This document shows positions 36,411-47,900 of a stretch of DNA of 64,000 bases, one piece after another. The notes beneath the pieces were generated by a model. The model was given only the letters and a program-made list of their open reading frames with translations. It had not been told where the DNA came from and did not search any database. The translations under genes were made by a program, and so were the position numbers. The stretch covers positions 17,237,971 to 17,301,970 of the forward strand of contig NC_072472.1 of the NCBI RefSeq assembly GCF_027596085.1, given 5' to 3'. Numbering within the stretch: the first letter of the stretch is position 1; every line of letters begins with the position of its first letter. The stretch comes from Anoplopoma fimbria. Its lineage: Eukaryota > Chordata > Actinopteri > Perciformes > Anoplopomatidae.

Positions 36411-39400
36411 TTGTTTAAACATAAATGCTATCGCCAGAAGTAAAAAGCTAACGACAGCTTTAAACAAACTTCACCACGGTCGAGTTTTCATAACGATGCT
36501 TTGAAGGCGGACTTGTCGGTGTGATGCCTTTTATTGTCCTATAACCTCTGTATTCGCATTTAGCCATTTGTTAGCAACCGGGGTATTTACTGACGTAACT
36601 TTATAACTGTACCAAATCTGTAATTCACCTGAAAAAACATTTTTATAAGTTGTGCTTAAAGTTATATTTATGTTTGCTCTGGCTTAAACCTCGCAGGCTC
36701 TACAGTGAGAGAACCAACATGCAAATTACACTTTCCCTGCTTAAATATTTCGCAAGAACTCAAATTAACAACTTACTGTCACTATTACTTTTTCTGACAG
36801 TAAATGAACCCTAATATTAACTTCACTCTCAAGCTAAAAGAGGGAGGAGATAAAGGCAGGAATGTGTGGGAGAATGGAGAGGAAAATAGCAAGGTTTCTA
36901 AGAGGCAAAATGCCAAGGCTGAGACATTAGACTGTCTTTTCCTGAAAAACGAGTATATCTGTGAAAGGGGAAATTCAAGGTTACAAACAGCATGGGGGTT
37001 CCCAGTTTGGACTCTTTGCCCTCACTGGGGAGACTGCCAATATATTTTGCAATGTTCATTGAAGTTGTTCATGCACATGTGTATCATTTTCTGTCATTGC
37101 TCGCAGAATATTAATGAACAAAAACACCGTACATTGTTTTATCACCACAAAATAGTTTTTCCAGTTTAAATGAGCCTTTTAAAAAAAAAAAAAAATAAGT
37201 CCACCTGCCTTTTTTCCCTCGGTGTCTACTCCAATAACTGGCTTCTGAAGGACCTCCTCTCTCGTCTTCCTGCCTTAATGGGCTGATCTTGGGGACCAGT
37301 TTGTTTCAGTGGCTGCACAGCAGAGATGGTTGTCCCGGACAACGTCAAGGTAAATGTGGATCAAAAGCAGGGATCCTTGGCCTACATGTACTGCTTGGTA
37401 ACAAGCCAAAGCTTGGTCACATGGGTGAAGGTTTTTGATGCTGTAACATTCAGACACTTAGTGGTCTCTGGTTGCTTAACTGATAATGGAATCTACATAA
37501 CAGATTTTATGTTATATATTATATATTCTTCATCTTATAAATCAAACTTCTAAATAAAGACCCTCAAGTCAACTAAGAAGTATCTGCTTTCAGTTAGTTA
37601 AGACAAGACAAGTTGACAAGTTTTCATGTTGGTTCTTTATTTATTGTGAATTAGTGTACGAGTCTCAAAGTTCAGTGTAGTTAAGAACAGGTCTTTTGCC
37701 TTTATTGGATAGTTGAGAACAGAGAGCAGCAAGAAACATAAGAAGGCAAATAGGAAGATATTACCCTTTCTGATGTTTTCCCACTTGAATAGCTTAATGG
37801 ATGACAATAAGATATCATAAAAAGCAACATTATTGTGGAAGTTTAGCTTCAACAACATGTGATTACGGAGCTGGATTTTCCAGATTTTTTAAATCTCATA
37901 AGATTGTGACTGTTTGAGCAGCCCATGTTGTGGCACCAGCGGAAATAAATAGAAGACGCCTTGTGCAGCAGAGCCACATTTCACGGTATCATCCTTGATA
38001 ACATTGAAAGACATGACAACATACGAAGAATTATGGAAACTTCATACTAGAATTTTATTCCCTTTACGGAAATTGGGGCTATAACAAATCTTTTCATTTT
38101 CCCTTCGATTTGACACGATTCTCCTAATTTTAAGCCCTATGCTGCGTGTTTAAAAGAGCTGTCTTTCTGAAGTAGTTCATATTAGTTAACGTGGTTATGC
38201 TTGGAGTCAGTGGTACTATGGTTCGGGATAATAGCTGAACACAGACAAGACAAAAACACAATTCAGCAGGACATCTTTACTGTGGTTTTTATTGTGATTT
38301 TAACTAAAGTCTTGGGGCGACTTTGACATGCGTGACCAACAACATGTAAACTGTTTGACAAGAAGAAGCCAAATGAACATATTGTCCAAATCATGTAAAG
38401 TTCTTCCATGGTATGAACTACTTGCGTTGAATAACAGCTACCCCACATGGCGTCTTGGTGTTGCAAGCCATTTGAAAGGTTCCACCGGTGATGAGAATCC
38501 TTGACATTTTAAGGGAGAGCTGCAGGACAAATGTCAGCATATTTTTAAAGACAAACAGCACCGGCACTGAGGCCCTGCTCTTTTAGATACAGCTCATCTA
38601 AAGCAACCACAGTGTCAAATTGACAGAAGGCTGCCTCCCACACCGACTCATGTTCTCCCAGCTGGCAATGGGTCAAATGGTCAGATAAGGGAGATATAAA
38701 AAAAAAAACGTTGTGAAGGCCATCTTTAAAGAAAAGTTGAAATTTGTACTTAACCTTATGAGAACCCTCAGATCCACTGTACGGATCAGTGTCCAACCAA
38801 ATTCACAGCACCAAGGACACAGCACAAGCAGGGAATAAGCCAGACTTGATGCTATGAATAAGCCAGACAGATGTTCATGTCAAACTGCATGTGCTATATG
38901 TCTTTGGACTGGCGATGATGGCACTATCTGAGTCACTGGTCAGCTGTTTTTAATGTTACCACTTTAGTGCCAGTGTGCTGCATCTGGCCGCTATTCTCTT
39001 TCAGAGCAGAACGATTGCTTGGCTCCCGGTGCTAGACGTGCTGCAGGGACGTGCAGAAGAGTTTGATTGTACCATTAGTACATCCAGCATCCAGCGAACA
39101 GTGAGCCACGGCCTCCAATTTGCACAAAATTTGACAAAACACTCAATGTTGTCGTCAGCAAAACACCACCCAAGTGTAGGGACAATCGGATGAACGTTGC
39201 TTGGAATATTCACAGAACACACAGAGAGACAGAGATTCCTTGTTTTTATAGTTAGATACTGTATGTAACTTGGTGCAGCATACGTCAAAACACACAATCC
39301 AGGCATTATATGAAAAAGATGCATTATTCCCAGGAAATCCAGTTGAATGTACAGGAAGAACATCTTTATCGAGACAGATACATTATTCATTCAATGCAAG

Positions 39401-40720
39401 TTGTTTTCAACGTCCTATGGGGGCTTAAAAATGCCCTTTGTTAGAGTGAAACTGTTACTAGTAATCTACTAACTATAAAGTGTGATATGTTAAGAGCAGT
39501 GCCATGAGTCTAAATATGTTTTATGCATGTGGCTTGCATCAAAGATAAATGATGTTAGGGTCAGGGCTGTAGTGTAAATACATAAAAACGCTCTTAAAAC
39601 GAAGACTTTGGGTCATCTCAGCCTCTATCTGGCGTATGAGGGAGGAGGCTCAGGTGAGGATTAGTTCAGCACTTGTGTGGGTGTTCACTGTGTCACCATG
39701 TCCATCAACATCCAGAACATCAACAACCCAAGCTGCATTCACTTTACCTGATGCTGCCATCTGTTATTTACCTGCCCAAATTTGTAAAAACTAAATGGGA
39801 GCTCAACGTCTTCATGCAACATATAATTGCCCAAATATATAAAACGGACATCTGTGTTCATAAATCAATAAGCATTTATAAATCTTAACATAAACATGAC
39901 ACAAACATAGACATAAATCCTCACAGAGCACCTTTTAAAGAGGCGCTTAAGTGAGTTAGTAGTAGTAGTTATGTACTGACATAAAGTTGGGTGATTTGCA
40001 ACACAGACGATTTGAAAAGTAAAAATCAAAACGGGTGAGGCTAAAATATCCTTACTTTAATTATCAGTAAAGCTCCTAAACTTCTGATTCATTACTTCCC
40101 ATTATGCAAATGAGCATATTTTGTCTGATCCTCGTCACGTGTTATATCCCCATGTCTCTCAAACTCCGCAACTTTGATGCTCCTTCCACAGCCACAGGAA
40201 ACATTATACAATTGTTTTCACAAGCACTTCTCATGACAAATAAACTGACTCATATAAAATTGGTGGCATGCCCCTTTAACATTGGTTTCCAGCTGCTTTT
40301 GAATGGGAAGAAAAAGAAGAACCACACATTATTTAGTTTTAAATAACAGTCAGGTCAGTTCTCCATCTTTTTTATCATTTGATGGATATGTTGACGATAG
40401 GTTGAGTAGAGATCATAAAGTTTAACTCAAACCCTCTTCCTCTTTATGCTGAGAAAACATGAGAAGCTTTTCGGAGTTGGATTCAGTAGAGACGGTTACA
40501 CAAAGCCTTTTGAAGTTCTTTTCACAAGCTGCGACAGTGACCGTCTTTGTGTGTCATCATGGCAAAGTGGTCCTGGAGATGACGGCTGTACCGGTGAACT
40601 ACCACAGAAGCTGATTGGAGTACTTTGCTAGCTGTTTATACTTCTGTCTGTCTTTGGAACGAATTTTGTCACAGTGATTTTGTCATAGCCGTGCAAGATG
40701 CAGACATGAAACTATACAGT
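36411..40720. other. Gene-poor stretch, nothing identified
   Basis: Several open frames of 60-130 codons occur on both strands (for example - strand 39390-39001), but none has a recognisable domain, exon border or coding composition. An A run lies at 37179-37195. Confidence 0.5.
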
Positions 40721-40724
40721 AGTG

Positions 40725-40830
40725 CAGTTAAGATAAAAAAAAAAAGGCAGAGTTTGAAGATGGGAGTGTTCCGAGCAAGGGCGCCTGAAATAGGAAGGGT
40801 AGGAAGTGGGGAAAGGACCCCAGCTTCCTG
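40725..40830 (+). repeat. Diverged dispersed repeat, copy A
   Basis: GAAGATGGGAGTGTTCCGAG followed by CAAGG, and the sequence before it, align with 42348-42450 (AAGATGGGTGTGGTCCAAG followed by CAAGG). The two are separated by 1.6 kb and are clearly diverged copies of one element. Family unknown. Confidence 0.5.
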
Positions 40831-42347
40831 TTTTGATGCTGTTAAAGGGTTCTTAGTTTCGGGATATTGAAAATAGAAGGGATCTCTGGTTTGTAGAAAT
40901 GATAGCATCTGTTTATAGTCAAAACTGTGGCCAAAGCAGTGACACAACATCTCACTGATTTCATAGTTTCAATCCCATATGTGTACAATAAATCTATAAG
41001 AAGATTACATCATGATGATAAATATATATATTATTGGATTATGTGTTATTTTTGGGCACAATTATTGCTTTTTATTAGTGCACAGCACCCTATAGTAACA
41101 TCATATAATTTCATCACATAGTAAATGGGGCTTGAGAGGGATCAAGCATTCAGGCATTGTTAAACAAAGATCCCCAGATCTATAAGAAAAACAATCTCAC
41201 AACAAGAATTAAAGAAGTATAGAACCAAGGGCTATGACGGGGTATCAGTCAGGCGGCCGCCATTAAACATGGATCCCAAACTCTACCTGTCAGCCTCCCA
41301 ATGATCCCTTGTGAGCCTCAGTTACGTGTGGAGCTTCAGGCAACATGAATACTAGGCTTTGATTTTTATTTGAAACAAGCATTTGACACAATGTATCAAG
41401 CAGTACACTTTAGAGAGGTGAAACCAGTGTCAGCGCCGTGGCTCGCCTTTGTGTATAGAGCACCATCAAGCAGCCAACATGCCTGTGTGTGTAGTTCTGG
41501 GCAAACTGCTTACTAGTTTCATAATTGGGTTGGACTGGCGTCTACGACTGCCAAGAGCTACAGACTAGCAAATCATCCTACGATTCACAAGCACTTACTT
41601 TTATAAACAAAACGAAACACACCATGAGATGGAGGAGAATCTCTATTTTAGCAGTTTATTCGTATTTAGTAAAAGCAAGGTCTGCTGCTGTTGGTCCCCT
41701 GAAATCTATCCTTTACTGCTTTCAGTTACTGAAATCATCACAAACTTTATTCATATCACAGAACAATATTTTAAAGTAATTTCACTAAAATAATGTCTGT
41801 TAAGTCACTTAAATTGCCGCAAGAAGTAACACAATGGTGATTGACGGCCCGCTGATGAAAACCCCTGCATTAGCAGTATATTACAAACCTGGCGTCTGTA
41901 CCGACATTCCTTGGAAAATTTACAAGCAGCGATCTTTGGGAAGTGAAATTCAAAGCAACACACATACAATTACCGCTTATCTCCATAAGTGTCGCCAAAG
42001 AGAACAATACAGAGATTCCAAATGTTACTTTCAATTCTAGTCAAGATCCAAACAATCAAAACACATCGGGCTTTTTTGTCAGAAATCTGTAAACTAAAAG
42101 GATAGACAATATGTCTTGAATATTCAGATATGCTGTCATTGTGCAGTCGCCACATCCACAAGTGATGAAAGAAGGAGCCACATCATATGTGATATTGTCA
42201 CAGTGTAGAAATTCTATCTGATCCAGGCATTCTTAAATGCATACCTAAGCTAATTTGAAGCTTTGCCAGGTGTTAATAGGTCTGTCTGTGGACCGATTTT
42301 GGCCCCTTGATAGCGTCACCACAGTGCAAGTTAGTCACAAAAGTTCA

Positions 42348-42450
42348 CGGTTGTGTAGTTGAAATCAAAATGAAGGCATCGTTCAAAGATGGGTGTGGTC
42401 CAAGCAAGGCTGGAGGAAGAAGGGGGGTAGGTAGTAGGGAATGGGCCATG
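42348..42450 (+). repeat. Diverged dispersed repeat, copy B
   Basis: Second copy of the element at 40725-40830, in the same orientation. A run of G and A (GGAGGAAGAAGGGGGG) follows it. Confidence 0.5.
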
Positions 42451-43844
42451 GGCCCCCCACATACAACCCCTGGTCCAATTTGATGTTGCGGCAGTTGTGA
42501 TGGTCTGTAGTTCATGATTAAGCACTGAACTCCCTGGTATTCCTAAAAAACTTTGTTTGACAATATCCTGGTGCCAATTGTGTAAAAATATGCATTGTTT
42601 TTCGAATAATTTTATCTAAGGAGTTAAAATGGTCGCTTGGGACCCGAAGCATGCAGGTAATGTTTTCCTGCTTGGCCTCATGATGGCGCTGTTGTCCAAC
42701 TGTTACTATGCATGATGATGAAAAGGTTTGTCTACATTAGCCTACTCTCACAGTATATTTATGGGGCAGCACCTGGGTGCCACGTTTAGTTCAGAGCAGA
42801 ATTTGTTTGATGAGCAGGGTTTTGATGAGCTCTGAAATTGAAGATGTAGGCTACCTGATGCCTCTGATGATGAGGAATTCATTTTTGCGTCACTTATGAA
42901 TCATTTAAAAGCAGAAACTGGAGCGTGAGAGTGAGGAAACTAACGCAGATGACAGGAGCTTTGAATGTGACAAATGTCAGGAAGGATACTGTCCAAGTAA
43001 CAGTCCCAGGAGATGTTAGGACCAATGAGGCAAACCTCATTTCATTTCTTACTAGCTCGATCCTCGATGTTAAACATGCCAATAGTTTTTCCTGGCCAAA
43101 TTTCCGACTTGGAAAGTCAGAGAATCTATCTGGAAAGAGGTGCAACAATGTTCCAAGAGCTGACGGATGCTTCAGAGTAATTTAGAAATCTTCTAAAAGG
43201 TTTTGTTAAAAAAAAGAAATTCAACCCACAAAGAAACACTGACGGGGCCACATCTGTCCATCCCAGACAGTGCATCCCACAGCTAAATTGAAGATGATAA
43301 GTAGGTCAAAATTGCAATAGCAAAGACGTTTCTTCATTTACTCACTTCATGTTCATCTGCATGCGTTTTCTTTTAACACGTAGTTTGGTTTGTGTGCAGC
43401 ATGAAGTCTTTAAACACAGTCCTAAAGTGAATAATCAATGTAAATTACCTTCTCTCTTCCGCCAAAGCATCTAAAAATGTTCAATTTGACTAATTAAGCA
43501 CTCAACGCCATGCTTTTATTTCAGTGGGGGAAAAGTTTCTGCGGTTGCCAGATAAGCTACAAAAGTCCTCGGCTGGATTCACTTCTCATCAAACGCACCT
43601 TTAGCGCGTCTGACTTTGAGGATCTCAGTTTAGGAGGAGTTTGTGACTCCCGTAGCTCCCTTAGGACCTCCACCCAAACTGTTCGCGGGAGGAGAGTCGC
43701 AGCAGAGACCTTTGTCCCGCAGAGTTCAGTCTCCTGGCGTGACAAACACTTTTTTGTTTTTTAAATTTGACCGACAGTTATCTCGGAGCAAAAAATTTGG
43801 TCAGGGCAAAAATAAAAACGGGCAACGCTGCAAGTGCTCCCAGC
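42451..43844. other. ar upstream and 5'UTR region
   Basis: Sequence before the androgen-receptor start codon. GC content rises from about 43560 onward, which suggests the 5'UTR and promoter lie there. A short upstream frame ends at TAA 43762-43764 and would put its stop before the AR start. No clear TATA box was identified. The part before 43400 holds nothing that I can name. Confidence 0.4.
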
Positions 43845-44908
43845 ATGGCGCTAAAAACTGAAGAAAGTCGGCTCTATTTCACCAATAACTCAACGGGAAA
43901 CGGTGCCGACAGGCTAAAAGAGCGCCTTAATGCAGACGGGAACATTTTGGGCTCCGGACACACTGATCCGCCAGCCCGTGACATGGAGACACGCTGCTGT
44001 CAGACAGCTGTTGCTCCTCAGGAGGAGTTGTTAAACGCTGACTGCCGTGTGGGAGACAGTTGCTCTTTTACTGCCTACGCCACAATCTCAGAAACCGCCC
44101 GGGAGCTCTGCAAGGCCGTGTCCGTGTCCCTGGGACTGGCCATGGAGTCCAACGACACGAGCGACATGGACGCCTCTCTCCCCGCCCGTCCCGCACATGA
44201 CCAGATGCTTGGAGAGTATGTGTACATGCCTCTGAACCGCCCCGGAGCTCACGGTGCCGTCAGCGAGTACAAGTGTCCCGTCCGAGATGACTGCCCCCCG
44301 CACGGCCACAAGCAACTGGTGGAAATGTTCAAAAGTTCAGAGACCACCGCGCGTCTCCAACACCTCACCCCCACTCGGACATCCGTGGACGAGCGGAACT
44401 TCACGTTGTGCGAGGCTGATGACCTGACTGCAGAACAGGTCGGTCATCTGGACACAGCTCGCACTGCCTCTTGCCCTTATGCCACATCCACGCAGGGCGA
44501 CTTGGCACACTTTGGGCAGAGTGCCGCGGAGCGACAGTGCCGGGTCTACAAGCCCCCCGAAGAGGCGACGGACTTCGGGGAAGCCGCGGAGAGCAAGTTC
44601 GGTGGTTATCAGCCGGAACAGTACATGGTCAAAGTGAAATGTGAGGACGGAGAGTCCGCCGGGACATCGTGGGGCAGTAATTACACCTCTAATGAGAAGT
44701 ACAGCTCTCAGTGTTGGGGCTCGAGGCAGTGCGTGAATGCGCGCGGCACGGACACAGACACCGCGTTCATATGTGACCCGTATGAGAGGAGCGTCATGCG
44801 TCCGGAGCAGTGGTACCCTGGCGGGATGCTGAGGCCGCCGTATCCCAACTCCAACTACGTGAAGACCGAAGTCGGCGAGTGGCTGGATGTCGCCTACAAT
44901 GACTCCAG
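43845..44908 (+). CDS. ar: ar exon 1: N-terminal transactivation domain
   Basis: It encodes residues 1-354 and two bases of R355. [18 protein letters not shown] is the conserved AF-1 core, preceded by [15 protein letters not shown] and VKTEVGEW close the domain as in other ARs. No polyglutamine or polyglycine tract is present, and the domain is about 200 residues shorter than in human. No FxxLF motif of the tetrapod N-terminus is visible; the protein begins [12 protein letters not shown]. Confidence 0.95.
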
Positions 44909-47900
44909 GTAAGCTATAATAATAATAATAATAATACTGACAATAATATTATAACATGTATGTTGTGTCATAGGATAACAAAGTTGCAAAAATGTTTAGG
45001 GAGCAAAGAAAGGTGATTTTGCTCTGTCTTCTAGAAGATATTTTGCAACTAAATGTACACTCTAATTTAAATTGAATGCCACAGGTCTCCAATGTGACCA
45101 CCGTTTGACCTTAATCTGACCACAGACATGAGTGTTAAGAGTCTGTCATCTGTGGAGTTACTCCCAAGTAGATCTGATGTTTTTGGCTAAGTGTAGATGG
45201 ACAAGCTGCTCTGCAGTAAGGGTGAGTAAAACACTTAATCATAATACAAGACAACTTCATAATAGATAAATTGATTTATTTTCATTCTGCGTTTATTCAT
45301 TTCTCGCAGACAGCTGTTTAAGGTCTTAATGTTTTTTTTTAATGAAAAGGAATACATTCATTCTTCACTTCTTTTTTGTTAGAAATCAAATGCCAAACTG
45401 AACACATGTTCTACTGCTTAGACAAAAGAGTACTTTATGACATTATCAGGCTACTTTTAATAAATGCTTTGCAAACTAAAACGCACCTGACTTTGCACTG
45501 CATTTTTAAACAGATGTAGGAAATGTGTGCCAGGTTCACATCCTTGACATTTTAGACGTACGTGCAACCCGATACTGATTTGATGTTATAATATCTCAAA
45601 TATCACTGCCAAACTTAAAATAAAATTCCTTAAGATTGTATGTGAGTGGAGGCAGCCCTTGTTAAAATATTTCCTTTTTATTTGAATAATCAATCCCCCA
45701 TTGTAAAGTCATTGTAAATATATCTGTTTATTAATTTCAACACTCTAAAATAACAAAACAAAAAGATAAATATAGAGATAAAGTAATAATATCTATTCTG
45801 TTCAAGACCAAATTTGTTTTGTTTTTTAGACTCCGTCATCAAACATTAAATAAATATCGTTGTTGGTGTTTTGTTTGTGGCAACTGCTCCTAACATCCGT
45901 ATGAAAATGAATGAAGAAAGTATTTCTGAATGCACCCAGTGAAAACGAATGTGTATCACTGAAATGTGTTTTTTTTCTTCTGAAAGACAGCTTTGCTTTC
46001 AATCACAAATCTATTTTTCTTGTGACCTCCAGTATGCCAAAGTACACAGATTGGACATGTTAACTACCATGTGTACAGATACAGCTGACGTCATAATTCC
46101 TTTTTCTCCGACCGTCTGTGATTTCACTTGGTTTATGAATGATTGAGAACACTGAGACCAATGTAATGGTTACTACATAACTGCATTCCTGTGTGTTACT
46201 ACATTAGAAATGCAATATAGATGAAGCAGTGATCCGTGGTTGTATTTTTTTATGACTAAAAGTTTGAGTTTCAATACTGAATCTCAATGAACTCCATTGA
46301 ACTCCATTTTGTTTTTCAAAACCAGTTCATATAAAACCAAACAACACAATCCCTGACAACAGCTCACAGCATAAAAACAAGTAATAAGTGAGAATTGACT
46401 GATGCTTAAAGATAAATAAAAGCAAATAGACAATAACAAAATAACCAATAAACTAAGGTGAATCAAAATTACAGTGTTAAAGAGAGACATTACAGGGGAA
46501 TAGGGTAAAATATATAACTAATGGATATAACCATGAATATTACAAGTTTTCTGAAAATGTGTTTAAATATGCAAATTGGTTACAATTAACTTGTAAAATA
46601 TATGCTGATTTGCATACATTTCCAAAACAGAAATCTGAACATTGAATGAAGCAAGGTTCAACATTTTTGTTTCATTTGGTTTAGGATCTCTCTTTTTATA
46701 AATGCATTAATGACAAACGGACATAGAAAAATTTCATTGTGGCCATATTTTTAGGAGTTAAATGTTCTATATATCTGGATGTGAATGATATATAAACAAA
46801 ATATACTAACAGATCTCACCATGAATCTTCCCCAGTTAATTACTTACATGACATTGCGACAATACTTTTTTTTTGTATTACAATTTTTTTTAAATGGTAT
46901 TTTTAAATGTGCAATTTAGACATTATCTAATGCAAACCTTTGGTGAATTTATGAGACATTTTTACAGACGCAAATAGTCAAAGTAGTAAAATAAAAACTT
47001 AAATGTGTATTGTTGATGTTTTCTTTCCACTTTATAGCAGCAAAATAGCCAAAAATGTCAACATAGACCAGTGCATGAAAAACAATATCTGCCTGTAGTG
47101 TCGTAACACTGTTAATTGTCCACTAATGGTCCTTGAAGGGGGAATGTTGACATTGTGTTGAATTGTGTGAGTCATGACCGTCTCACTACAGAGAAATTGT
47201 CTCTGTGTATTTATAAATACACATAGCAACATGATGTATCACTCAAATATCACTATAAGACCACCCCTGTGTGCTTTATGAGCCAGGCAATTAAATTAAA
47301 TCATACAACCTGATGCCAAAAAGGTGTTTTCACTGGTTCCCCTGTAGTGAGTGAAACTGCAGAAACGTTTTATTATTGTGTTTATCTCCCTAATTTATTA
47401 GGCTATAGAATATTCTCTCAAGAATTGCCCAGGTCTGATATCAATTCCTGGAATAATGGGCCTTTTTACAGTTTTCCATTTTCTCATTCTCAATCATAAT
47501 ACCTGTGATCAGTGGTGGTCTTAAATGTGAAAACAGTGAAACTGTTTGAAATATCCCAAACAAGGAACTGCCCCCAAACACATGGAGGCACCGAGACCCC
47601 CCGAGCTGTGCTCTGACTTCATCTGCTTTGAATCAAGGAGACACAGAGCCCTAAACATATTTGCCTAATGTCAAAAGGTACATGCCGGTTTTATTTTTAT
47701 GGCAATTTTTCTTTATTAAATACTTGGACTGTAGGCGGAGACAGGAAACACTGGGAAATGGAGAGATGATTGATCTGTGACTGAGGTACTGAGCCAGTCC
47801 TCTATGGGGGTACACAGGGTTTATATGGTGTTCAGTTTAGACTTCTAGGTTAAAAGGAGACATCAGAGCACTGAGAGGTCCAGCTTTTCTCTTACTTCTC

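Noticed and set aside
36804..37169. 121-codon open frame on the + strand
   Set aside because: No domain, no splice-site support and a composition unlike the real genes in the window.
39001..39390. 129-codon open frame on the - strand
   Set aside because: No family resemblance, no clear exon borders, and a + strand frame overlaps it. Likely chance in a gene-poor stretch.
43510..43764. 84-codon upstream frame as a separate gene
   Set aside because: It lies in the likely ar 5'UTR, ends before the ar start and is in another frame. It could be an upstream ORF, but I see no protein family.
43767..43844. N-terminal extension of ar upstream of the ATG at 43845
   Set aside because: The extended frame begins at TTG, not ATG. 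There is no in-frame ATG before 43845, and the CAGCATGG context there is good.
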